Below, one piece after another: positions 10,461-21,586 of a stretch of DNA of 64,000 bases (the first letter of the stretch is position 1; each line of letters opens with the position of its first letter). The translations under genes were made by a program, and so were the position numbers. The notes beneath the pieces were generated by a model. It was not told the DNA's origin, ran no database searches, and worked only from the letters and a program-made list of their open reading frames with translations. The DNA is taken from assembly GCF_904849725.1 (NCBI RefSeq), contig NC_058519.1, positions 188,531,703-188,595,702 of the forward strand, in the 5' to 3' direction. Source of the DNA: Hordeum vulgare subsp. vulgare. Lineage: Eukaryota > Streptophyta > Magnoliopsida > Poales > Poaceae.

Positions 10461-13400
10461 TGTCGGGACCCCGATCCTAAGCCATAGGAATCCAGCCTGT
10501 AACACATTACATCTCTTTGCGGTCTCACGCACGGTTATCCCCACATCTCCAACCTTACCTTAGCCGGGACCGTTTGTGCCTTTTGACTCACGTATGCAAT
10601 TGTGTCGCTAGCATTCCAATGTCAAAGAACCTGGATCGACATGTCTAGTCATGAAACAAAGCGGCAGTTCCGCACAGGGACAGGCATACATGACCCAGCA
10701 AAGCAGGTGTCGATCACCAGCGAATGTAGACGAGTCGTAGCAAGCTACAAGGACTCCATTACATCGCATGACATTTCCCAACGGGACAGACACAGCAGCT
10801 AAGAAGGACACATGCCGGTCAACCAATGTGTCTGGAGCAGTAGCGGACTACCATGGCTCGATGGAATCACAAAGGGGCATTTCCCTGTGAGGAGTGCTAC
10901 TAAAGCATACGAATAGGTATTCGAACCCCATACATATCAAGTACAACACACGTACGCATGGCATACCGATATGCATAGATACATCGATGGCATCACAACA
11001 TAATCATAAACATACAAACTTTATTTAGAAGGTTCGGAAGAGCCACACACAAAACATTACACAGGTAGGGGCCTCACGACCAATCATCATGATTCATACA
11101 CACAAGTCTTACAAGCCAGCGGAAGAGTTAAAACTGTTTGAGTACAGACAGATGGAAAGACAAAGGCACATGACCTGACTATCTACAGACCCATCCTAGG
11201 GCCAGATCGTAGCTGGAATACCAGCTACTCGTCGTCGTCGTTGTCTAGGTAGAACCCTCTATTAGGGTCATTAACAAACTCTGCAAAATTTTATTAAGGA
11301 AACGTGAGTACAAAAGTACTCAGCAAGACTTTAGGATAAGCTATCTACTCATGCAATGTATCAACAAGGAGTTGTGGAGTTTCATGCACAAAGCCAACAT
11401 TTAACTCTTGGCTAGACAACTTGCATTTTTAAATAGTTTTGACAACTATGTTTCTCACACACGAGTCCACTAACACCACAACAATACTCCATCGTGGAAT
11501 CATTCCGTCTCCCTACGGAAATGCCGTCCACGACACTCACGCTTATCTGGACAATTTTATGAGTAGCCATTATAGTTATCTATGAACAACATATGCTTCC
11601 AAGCAGTCCATATCCGCGGACGCGGCTATTCGAATAGATCATAACCCTACAGGGGTGCACTTCTTCAGACATGCTCTCGCCACTTATCGCCATGTGCACG
11701 TCATGCACCTCGGCAACCTTCAAGCAGAAGCCCAGTGAGGGAGTCGGCCACGACCGTTAACCACGCTAATACTTGGTCCAGGTCTATCGCCTATCTGAGG
11801 GTAACCCGCACGGAAGTCCGGCCAAGGTTTCTGCCACGACCCCAAACGATGTGCGCAGGGTTCCCAAGCCCACCATCCGGGTGCCACTTGGTACACTGTG
11901 CCACTGCCTACCGCACCATGGCCCAGCTCTAAGGTGAGCGCTACGCACGGCCTCCAACATGACTATAAACACGAGAAAACTACTTGCAACTCCTGGACCG
12001 AGTACTAAGCGATTAATAAGTCGAGAGGGTCAATTAAGTATCCCAACGTGTGGTAGTATCTAGTCTTGGATTACATACACGGAACTCAGTTCCTAAGGAC
12101 GGTTCCAATGAAACAACCCGCCATGTACTCCTACATAGCCTTTCACCGGTACCTTTACCAAATCAAGTTCAACACACAACCTTTACTACTGATCACATTA
12201 TCACTATCATGTTCATCACCCAGATGATAGACCATACACAAATCTAAGCATAGCATGCATCGCAGGATAAGGTAGATCATGGCTCATGCATCTTCCAGGT
12301 ATGCTAGGTTGCAAGGTTCAGCTATTTACTGTGACAAGGACAGGTCATGCAAAGGAAGTACGTTCAACTAACGTGGCAAAAGAACTTACAGCATTTTATC
12401 CTAATGCAATAAATAAGAGCAGGAGCGAGAACATGAGATTTATCGGGATGATCAAAATGGTTGCTTGCCTTGTTGCTCAACAGAGGGGTGATATAAGTCA
12501 GTCGGATAATCAGACGTATCCGGAGGGGCGGAGCCTACCGGAATGACAACAATCAATCAATATCAAACATATGCAACAAAATGATGCATGAAATGCAATG
12601 TAGCATGGTTTCAGATGACTAGCAGAACCCTTTGGGGTGATATTGATTTGAAATCATAATTCAAATATCATTTGAATTATAATTTATCACATTCTTTTAA
12701 TTGATTTGACCTGATGTTGTTTCATAACATTGTTTTTCATGGATGAGAATAGCACCATTGGATTCCTTGAATTTCCAAAGTTTTGAACTTAATATGTTAT
12801 TATTTTTAAACAGAAAAGCTTTTATTGCATCAGCATGACATTAGCAGGTCGAACTGGTCGTTGAAAGTCAAACCTCATCAGTGGGACCCAGTGGTTAGTG
12901 ACTCTGGCCAGGTTTTAGTTTAAATTTAACTTAATTAGCTAATTATCAGGGTTGGACCCACATGTCGGTGTATGTTTAAGTTTTTATATAATTAATTATT
13001 TTTATTAATCCTAAACTTAATTAACCAAGGGCTGCCCCCACCTGTCATAGGCTAAGGGGGGTCAGATCCACCGGCGGCGAGGTCGACCTCGCCGGCGGTG
13101 AGCCTCCGGCGACCACCAGAACGGCGGAGGGGCTCGGAAATCCATCTCCGACGACCGAACTTCACGCGGAGGGCACCAGACGAACGGCACTTCACCCGCG
13201 GCTCCATTTTTGCACGCAGCCGGGGATGAAATGGCCGAAGATGACGCCGGCAACGAGCTTGGCGGTGGTCGAAGCTCGGGCATCATTGGGGTCATCGAAA
13301 GAGAGGGCATCATGCGCCGTGCTGGGCTCCTACAACATCTACGCGACACACTGAAGCCGTTGGTGGCCTCAGATGGACCAACCGATCACCGGAGAGCTAC

Positions 13401-14440
13401 CGACGACGAGGTCCCGCGGCAGATCTCGTCGGGCTCCGGTAGAATCGAGGCATAGAGGAAGGGATCGAGGGGGAAAACTTAGGGGAAAGGACCCTGAGCT
13501 CACGGGGAGTGCAGAGGCGTCGAGAGTGGGCGCTGGGATGGCCTGAGGAGGGAGAACGACGACGGCGAAGCTCCGGTGACCCGAGGAAGAAGACGACGGC
13601 TTCACAACGTTTCATGGCTTCTCGGCGTCGACCGACTAGCTGGAAAGCTTCAGGGGGTGACGGCGAAGCTATTGCGCGGCTCAGGAGAGAGGGAGAGGGG
13701 CAGGAGCAACGGCGAGCTCAAGCTTGAGCTTGCGGTCATGGCGCCCGAGAGGGGGAGGGAGAACAGAGCAAATGGGGAGGGGATGGGCTCGGGGAGGCCT
13801 TCGGGGAGCTTATCCCCGTTGCGCCAGCGTGACGCGGTGGCCACGCAGGCGCACAGGTGCGTGGCCGCGCCAGAATGAGCGGCGGCCACCTCCTGCTGCT
13901 CGCTGGCAAGGAAGACGACGGGGAGTAGCTAGGCGTGGGCCAGGTGAGCGACAAGTAAGTTTTTTCTATTTTCTTTCCTTCCTGTTTTCTGATTTATTCT
14001 TTCTGATATTGTTTCATTTATTTTTGGCTCCAAACTATTCCTAAAAATAGTTTGAAAAATAACAGAGTGTTAGTTGGAATATTTCCAACCACTCATAAAG
14101 TTTTTCAACATTTTTGGAAACTTTAAATTATTTGAAATCAAATATATAATTGATTTCAGTAGCTTTTAACTTAAATTTAAAATGCCAAAATTGGTTTGAA
14201 AATAAGTTTCATCTCTGATATCTTTGTTTCTATAATTATCACAAAAGATGAACTTTTCTTAAGGCCATTTTGTGTTCATTGATTTGACATCAATTTTGAA
14301 ATGCTTTTGAATGAGGGGTTGCTAGGGTTTTGCTTTGGTTTTCTTGCTTTCCTTTTTGGTTTTCATTTGATTTCCTTCTATGCATTGAAAGAAAACATGA
14401 GCACATCTTACTAAGCCTAATAGGGATCAGGGATGTGACA
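10461..14440 (-). repeat. Outer 3' LTR of composite A
   Basis: A 3,980-bp LTR bounded by TGTC...GACA. It aligns with 26149-30176 along its whole length. It lacks 63 bp present in the right LTR between two GAATTT repeats. It contains a GC-rich section (about 13060-13950) with open frames on both strands that mirror those in the other LTR. These frames run against the element's coding direction or carry no domain, so they are not annotated as genes. Confidence 0.88.
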
Positions 14441-17400
14441 ACTCACCCCCACTCAAATGAATCTCGTCCCGAGATTTGGAAGTCGTCGGGAATAGCGCGG
14501 GGTACTCAAGTCGGAGACGATCCTCTCTTTCCAATGTTGCCTCCTTTTCGGAATGATTTGACCATTGAACCTTAAGAAACTTGAGGTTTTGACGTCGAGT
14601 GGTACGCTCAGCTTGATCAAGAATACACACAGGGTATTCTCGGTATGAAAGGTTATCTTGGAGATCAAGCGTTTCGTGGTCCACTTCACGGATAGGATCC
14701 GAAAAGCAACGCCTGAGTTGCGAGACATGGAAAACATCATGAACATTGGAAAGATGCGGAGAAAGTTCCAATTGGTAGGGAACTTCTCCTCGTTTGGCAA
14801 GAATGCGAAAAGGACCAATGTAACGAGGAGCCAACTTGCCCTTGATACCGAAACGATGGGTTCCCTTCAAAAGTGTAACCCGAAGGTAAGCCTTCTCGTC
14901 AAATTCAAAGGTCACAGCCTGATGATGATGATCATATTGGCTCTTTTGACGAGACTGGGTTGTTTTCAACTTTTCACGAATAATGCGAACTTGCTCTTCT
15001 GCATCCTGGATCTTATCCGGGCCAAAATGTTGCCTCTCTCCGGTTTCTGACCAATTAAGAGGTGTTCGACATCTTTGTCCATACAGAACTTCAAAAGGAT
15101 CTTTGCCCAAGCTTGATTGATAACTATTGTTATAAGAGAACTCGGCAAATGGAAGGCACTTCTCCCAATTCATACCGAACGATATAACACAAGCTCGGAG
15201 CATATCTTCTAGGACTTGATTCACTCGGTCTACTTGACCACTTGATTGAGGATGGAAAGCAGTGCTAAAAGATAAGTGAGTCCCCATGGCATTCTGAAAA
15301 CTCTCCCAGAAACAAGAAGTATAAATACTTCCACGGTCTGAGTTAATCTCCAGAGCAACACCATGAAGAGACACTATTCGAGAGATGTATAACTCTGTTA
15401 TACTCTCACGAACTGCAAGAAAATGAGCTACTTTGGAAAGATGGTCAATGACCACAAAGATAGCATTATTTCCTTTCTTGGTCTTGGGAAATCCGGTGAT
15501 CAAATCTATACTGACTTTATCCCATTTCCATTCAGGAATAGCCAAAGGTTGAAGGGTGCCAGCGGGCCTTTGATGTTCTGCCTTAACACAACGACAAACG
15601 TCGCAGTTAACAACGAACTCAGCAATTTCTCTCTTCATCCTAGTCCACCAAAACCTCTGGCGCAGGTCCTGATACATCTTAGTACTACCAAAATGAATGG
15701 TGAGAGGAGAATCATGAGCCTCCTTAAGGATAAATTGCCGCAGACATTTGCTCTTTGGAACCACTAGACGGTTCTAAAAGAACACAACACCTTGCTCATT
15801 GATAGAGAAATCTCTAGCGTTTCCGCTAGCAATATTCTCCTTGATCCGGGATATAGCCTTATCATATGTGTGCACGGCTACGATTTGATCCCTAAGAGTA
15901 GGCTTCGCCACCAGGGTAGAAAGGAATCCTTGAGGAACAATGTGAAGATCTAACTTCCGAAATTTCTCATAGAGATGTGGTTGACCTCGTTGTCGCATCA
16001 GGTTGTTACAATAAGACTTACGACTTAGTGCATCAGCCATAACATTGGCCTTCCCCGGGGTGTAAGTTATCCCTAAGTCGTAATCCGTGATCAACTCAAC
16101 CCACCGTCTTTGCCTGAGATTCAAATCCGGCTGGGTGAAAATATATTTCAGACTTTGGTGATCAGTGAATATTTTGCAATGATTACCAAGAAGGTAATGT
16201 CGCCAGGTTTTAAGTGCATGGACTACTGCTCCAAGCTCAAGATCATGTGTGGGATAATTATCCTCATGTGGACGCAACTGTCGAGATGCGTATGCAATCA
16301 CATGACGATCCTGCATGAGAATGCAACCTAATCCTTGTCGCGAGGCGTCGTAGTAGATAACAAAGTCCTTTGAGAAATCTGGTGGTAGCAACACAGGTGC
16401 GAAAGTGAGGCATCTTTTCAGTTCCTGAAAACTATGCTCACACTATGGTGTCCACTCGAACTTTTTATATTTCTTCAAGAGTTCAGTTAGAGGCTTTGCA
16501 ACATTGGAGAAATTCTCGACAAAGCAGCGACAGTAGCTCTCTAAACCAAGAAAACTCGTAACTTGCTTAACCGATTCAGGTTGAGTCCAATCAAGGACAT
16601 CTTGAACTCTCTCAGGATTGACAGCAATACCCTTACCAGAGATTACGTGGCCTAGATAGGTCACTTCTGGTAAACAAAATTCACATTTTGAAATCATGGC
16701 ATAAAGGCGATGCTCTTGAAGTTTCATCAATACCAACCTTAGATGCTCGGCATGTTCTTGTTCGTTCTTCGAGTAGATGAGAATATCATTGAGGTATACT
16801 ACGACGAATTTATCCAAATACTCCATGAAGATTGAATTCATCAAGCGAGAGAAGGTGGCTGGGGCTTTGGATAAACCGAAGGACATGACGGTGTACTCGT
16901 ATTGGCCATAACGACTGACAAAAGCCGTTTTTGGAATGTCCCCGTTCTTGATCTTGATTTGATGGTATCCCAACCTCAAATCCATTTTTGAGAAGACTGA
17001 GGATCCAGCGAGCTGATCATACAGATCGTTGATCCTGGGGAGCATATATTTGTTCTTTATGGCGACCAGACTAACTGTTCGGTAATCTACAACCATCCGA
17101 TCCGTTCCGTCTTTCTTCTTGACGAAGAGGACGAGACAAGCCCAAGGAGAAGAGCTAGGATGAATGAAACCTTTATTCAAGGCCTCATCTAGTTGCTTCT
17201 TAAGTTCGGGTAGATCTAGGGGTGCCATCTTATAAGGTCTTCTGGCTATTGGAACGGTTCCCGGAACAAGGTCTATCACAAACTCTACATCTCTGTCAGG
17301 TGGAATTCCTGGCAGTTCTTCAGGAAAAACATCCGGGTAGTCACAGACTACCGGGATGTCTTGAAGTTCCGGAAGAGGGTTGGCATTGATGGAATAGAGT

Positions 17401-17912
17401 TGGCATTTGGCAAGTCGCGTAGAGACATTGACTATCTCACCCGAGGGATGGGTAATCTGAACATTTCTAGAATGAGTATCAATCTTGGCATAATGAGCTG
17501 ACATCCAGTCCATACCCAAGATGATATTTATATCCGAAGATTTCAGGGCTATCAAAGATCCTAGAAAATCTAGCCTGTCTACTAGAATTTCATTGTCATA
17601 GGTTATCCCGGAGGTTTCCCACTTACTACCAGGAGTTTGGACAACGAACGGAATTGGCATATCACAGAAATACATGTTATGCAACTGTGCATAACTTTCT
17701 GAAATGAAGTAATGAGAAGACCCAGTGTCAAAAAGAACAGACGTTGGGTGATGATTAACAAGGAGCATACCCAGTAATACGTCGGGATCCTCTGCAGCTT
17801 CTTCTGCTGAAACATAGTTCACACGGCCACGTGTAGGAGTTGGATTCACATAGTAAGCTTTGCCCGACTTGCCTTGCCCAACGGACTTTTCGGGTTGCTT
17901 GGCACCCATATT
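14427..17912 (-). pseudogene. A1 pol: protease-RT-RNase H-integrase-chromodomain
   Basis: Pol half of the gag-pol polyprotein of a Tekay/Del-type chromovirus. From the N-terminus it shows a protease with FDTGSSHYF (active-site DTG intact), then reverse transcriptase whose catalytic box reads YLND instead of YLDD. RNase H follows with YYDASRQG and [10 protein letters not shown]. The integrase has an H2C2 zinc region (residues around CDVCRCVKAEH), DLITGF, DRGS, and GQVDRVNQ where related elements have GQVERVNQ. The C-terminal chromodomain-like segment contains LKVQWSNHSEKEATLE. The whole stretch stays in the gag frame, interrupted by stops at 16443-16445 and about 15774. The frame passes through the polypurine tract and ends 14 bases inside the LTR. 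Two catalytic acidic positions are altered, so the enzyme would be dead even without the stops. Confidence 0.9.
14441..14456 (-). other. Polypurine tract of A1
   Basis: On the minus strand TTGAGTGGGGGTGAGT lies immediately upstream of the LTR start TGTCACATCC, the expected position for plus-strand priming. The pol frame runs through it into the LTR, stopping at 14427-14429. Confidence 0.75.
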
Positions 17913-18884
17913 CTAAGGACACTCTCGGGAATAGTGCCCTGGTTCTCCACACTAGTAACAGATCACCTGATTGGCACGTGGTGCAGCATTGCTAGCTGGG
18001 CCACCATGGGTTTTTGCTGGAGGGTTGGTCTGATTCGCGTGAGGCGCCACATAGGATGGCCTCGGAGTGTATCTTGGCGGCATAGAACTATTTGGAACCC
18101 ACAACCTGCGTTTTGGGAACGCGGAACCAGATGACGAGCCAGAGTCACGGGCGTGCTTCTCTGTGGCTTTATAGTAAGTATGACCAGTCTCGGCACTAAT
18201 TACCTTGTTGACAAGAGCTTGAAAGCTTGTACATTCATGGAGGCGTAGATCACGACGAAGTTCAGGGCTACGACCCTTTCGGAATCTAGCTTGCTTCTTG
18301 GTGTCAGTTGACACCTCTTCAGTTGCATAGCGGGCGAGGTTACCGAACTCGCGGCTACAAGGATCCACGGTAAACTTTCCCTAGGTCAATGCACAAAACT
18401 CCTCTCTCTTTTTGTCCATGAGGCCCTCTGGAATATAGTGTAGACGGAAGGCTGCACTAAAGTCTGCCCACGTGGCTACTGGTCCGACAGGACACATAGC
18501 TTCAAAGTTCTCCCACCATAGATTGGCAGGGCCTTCGAGGAAGTACGCCGCAAAGGTCACCTTGTCGGCCTCAGAAATATTTTCCGAGCGAATCTTGCGT
18601 GATATACTGCACATCCAATCATCAGCGTCGAGGGGATCGACGGAGTGATGGAAGTTTGGAGGATTCAGCTTCACAAAGTCATTGAGGGACACTGCATCAT
18701 TACTAGGCTGACGAGCCGTATTTTGCTAAATACGCTCTAACAAACTGTTGGTCTCCCTTTTGTTTCTATCTGCCTCAAGCATAACTTCCGCTAGAGAGAG
18801 CGGGTGATGCAGTTCCTCCTGCTATGCTTGACTACCCTCTCCTTGCTCATGAGCAGGGGCACGGTTCAACCTAGTGAACACCAT
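17913..18884 (-). pseudogene. A1 gag with CCHC zinc knuckle
   Basis: Nucleocapsid precursor that would package the element RNA in cytoplasmic particles. I chose the ATG at 18884 because it opens the frame that continues into pol. The central retrotransposon-gag core is recognisable (FAAYFLEGPANLWWENFEAM, then HYIPEG and EFGNLARYA), and a C-terminal CX2CX4HX4C knuckle follows around 17916-17960. In-frame stops lie at 18822-18824, 18726-18728, 18381-18383, 17952-17954 (inside the knuckle) and 17913-17915. The first and last are shared with copy A2, so they predate the duplication or were inherited from the source element. No frameshift separates gag from pol, consistent with a single gag-pol frame in the ancestor. 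Confidence 0.88.
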
Positions 18885-19408
18885 CCTGACAAACAAACTC
18901 ACAGCTTAGAGCAATATCAACATCAACAATAACTATGGATTAAGAATGCATTGAACACATGGAATGCGGAAATGAACATCCGAACAACATGGTAACAAGC
19001 AACTGTTGTATATACACCATGGTTCATACACACCATTACATAGTTCAGCACAACCTTAACCAAAGAGCAAACTACTGAAAACATGAAACTACTCATCAGA
19101 GGCTTCCAAGCTTCCTATACATTATTTATCTATGCCTCCGGAATTCATTTCACGACACAACCATACTTCACAAGTCACACAGGACTGTGGAAGTACAACT
19201 ACTACCATACTATTCTTCCACTCACGGTTCAGGCATCCGCATAGAACATCTCATAAAGATTGCCTCCATGGCGTGGAAGCTCAACCTGTGGATCAGGAAA
19301 CACTCGAGCCTGAGACCCCTGGGAACCGTAAGGACACGAGTGTGGCCTTGGTCCCCTGACTGGTGGTAGTAGAGGTCCCCGAAGAGGGGTGACTCCTCCT
19401 ATAGCAGG
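18885..19408 (-). other. A1 spacer between pre-gag frame and gag
   Basis: About 520 bases without a convincing frame on the coding strand; the same spacer occurs in A2 (24588-25111) with few differences. It is part of the long leader of the element. Confidence 0.6.
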
Positions 19409-20003
19409 CTAGTCAACATGAGCCGGAAGATGGGTCCTAACAGGGTTCAGCATCTCCTTATCTCCATACCCTGTCTGGACTACAGGTGCCAGGTGTGTCA
19501 AAGCCGTCCATAGACGGGCACGTGTAGCATAGAGCTCCATACGAAGGGCACGAGCATCCCTGTCTCTATTCTCTAACATCTCAGTATAGTGGACTACAAC
19601 AGCGGATCGTCCATAGAGGAATCAAAGTAGACCCCACTGAGGTATCCCTCTTCACCTGGCTGAGAGGCAGGAACATAGCAGAACTCTGAATTCTGCAATA
19701 GAGCATGTCTAGCCCTCATGATGGTCAGCATTGAATAGGCAGCATCTTGTACTGCCATGTCAACAGTGCCCCCGATCCATAAGACCAATGGATCGGCTCC
19801 TCAACTCCAGGGTAATCTGGGAATACCCTAACAGTGCAGAGGTACTGACTCTGATTAAAATCCAGGTACTACTCCTCCACTGTGTACTCTGGGTACGAGC
19901 GCTAACCGGATACTCACATCATCCTGACTAGCATGGCCGTGTGACCCGACACATCAATGCACCTAGTCAGACGGACCACCTGACGAGAAGGACGGCTAGG
20001 CAT
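19409..20003 (-). pseudogene. A1 pre-gag frame, dsRBD-like core
   Basis: An additional reading frame between the primer-binding site and gag, on the coding strand. It opens with ATG at 20003 (MPSRPSRQVVRLT) and ends at a stop near 19409. It is broken by a TGA at 19914-19916, a TAG in the segment after YTVEE, and a one-base deletion near 19771 relative to A2. After the deletion it continues with VDMAVQDAAYSM. It corresponds to 25112-25705 in A2 and, at lower similarity, to 46797-47584 in element B. I do not recognise a named family. Order and spacing of conserved positions resemble a dsRNA-binding domain; see the findings. No gag, protease or envelope motif is present. Confidence 0.6.
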
Positions 20004-20429
20004 CTGAAAATAGAGAGTAATGCAAAAGCATTAGAGCTCTGAAGACAAAATTGGGTAGCATAACGGCTGTAAATGCTCAAAAACAATTTTGAGACAACCG
20101 ACAAAGATACGATAGCATAACCACTCAACTATCAAGTTCAATTCCATGGTCATCAAAACTTACTATCTTTTCCTTGGAATAAAAGAAACCCGAGGTAACT
20201 CTCGACTCGTTGTCCTATAATCTACCGATCAGAAACACGAACCTAAGAGAAAGATAAGTAACCTAGTCCTTAATCCCCGCAGAAAAGACGAGGATGAGCA
20301 GAATAGAATAACTTGAGAAGAGAAACAAGAGTCTTACGTTCCCTTCCACAAACAATTCCCTTATATATAACTAAAGCAATTCTAGACTCAACTTCGACCA
20401 GTTTGGCTTAGTAATCCTACAGTCAGTCA

Positions 20430-20442
20430 GGCTCTGATACCA
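20430..20442 (-). other. A1 primer-binding site
   Basis: On the minus strand TGGTATCAGAGCC, complementary to the 3' end of initiator methionine tRNA, sits four bases downstream of the LTR boundary at 20447. It marks the start of internal region A1 for reverse transcription. Confidence 0.85.
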
Positions 20443-20446
20443 ACGC

Positions 20447-21567
20447 TCTCAGGACCCCGATCCTAAGCCATAGGAATCCAACCTGTAACACATTACATCT
20501 CTTTGCGGTCTCATGCACGGTTATCCCCACAACTGCATCCTTACCTTAGCCGAGACCGTTTGCACCTTTTGACTCATGTATGCAATTGTGTCGCTAGCAT
20601 TCCAATGTCAAAGAACCCGGATCGACATGTCTAGTCATGAACCAAAGCGGAATATCCGCACAGGGACAGGCATACATGACGTAGCAAAGCATGTGTCGAT
20701 CACCAGCGAATGTAGACGAGTCGTAGCAAGCTACAAGGACTCCATTACATCGCGTGACATTTCCCAACGGGACAGACACAACAGCTAAGAAGGACACATG
20801 CCGGTCAACCAATGTGTCCGGAGCAGCAGTGAACTACCATGGCTCGATGGAATCACAAAGGGGCATTTCCCTGTAAGGAGTTCTACTAAAGCATACGACT
20901 AGGTATTCGAACCCCATACATATCAAGTACAACACATATACGCATGGCATACCGATATGCATAGATACATCAATGGCATCACAACATAACCATAAACATA
21001 CAAACTTTATTTAGAAGGCTCAGAAGAGCCACACACAAAATATTACACAGGTAGGGGCCTCACAAACCATCATCATGATTCATACACACCAGTCTTAAAA
21101 GCCAGCGGAAGAGTTAAAACTGTCTGAGTACAGACAGATGGAAAGACAAAGGCACATGGCCTGACTATGTACAGACCCATCCTAGGGCCAGATCATAGCT
21201 GGGATACCAGCTACTCGTCATCGTCGATGTCTAGGTAGAACCCTCCATTAGGGTCATTAACAACCTCTCCAACAATTTATTAAGCAAACGTGAGTACAAA
21301 AGTACTCAGCAAGACTGTGGGATAAACTATCTATTCATGCAATGTATCAACAAGGAGTTGTGGGGTTTCATGCAAAAAGCCATCATTTGACTCTTGGCTA
21401 GACAACTTGCATTTTTAAATAGTTTTGACAACTATGTTTCTCGCACACGATTCCACTAACCCCACAAGAATACTCAATCGTGGAATCATTCCGTCTCCCT
21501 ACGGAAATGCCGTCCACGACACTCACACTTATCTTGACAATTTTATGAGTAGCCATTAAGGTTATCT
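20447..21567 (-). repeat. Partial middle LTR of composite A
   Basis: A 1,121-bp remnant of the shared LTR. It matches 10461-11581 and the equivalent part of the right LTR, beginning TCTCAGGACCCC where the others have TGTCAGGACCCC or TGTCGGGACCCC. It stops at GGTTATCT (21560-21567), where sequence jumps into pol of A2. About 2.86 kb of LTR is missing. It carries an adjacent primer-binding site on its right-hand copy's logic, so it acted as the 5' LTR of A1. Confidence 0.88.
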
Positions 21568-21586
21568 GGTGGTAGCAATATTCTCC
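21560..21586. other. Deletion junction: LTR fused into A2 pol
   Basis: LTR sequence ending GTTATCT is followed by GGTGG and then TAGCAATATTCTCC, which is pol sequence equivalent to 15827 onward. Relative to intact LTR plus internal DNA, about 4.2 kb is missing. The joining bases TCTGGTGGTAGCAA also occur a few hundred bases away in pol (about 16378 and 22124), so the junction may be a templated patch. Confidence 0.8.

Noticed and set aside
13062..13955. Open frames in the GC-rich part of the A LTR, with counterparts at 28740-29700
   Set aside because: Similarity between the two LTRs is expected because they are copies. Frames exist on both strands, and the pair shows indels and no domain.
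19840..19920. Possible intron in the A pre-gag frame, because the first stop lies in GTGAGT, a perfect splice-donor word
   Set aside because: Element B aligns with A continuously across this point, so no intervening sequence is needed; the TGA is better explained as a mutation.
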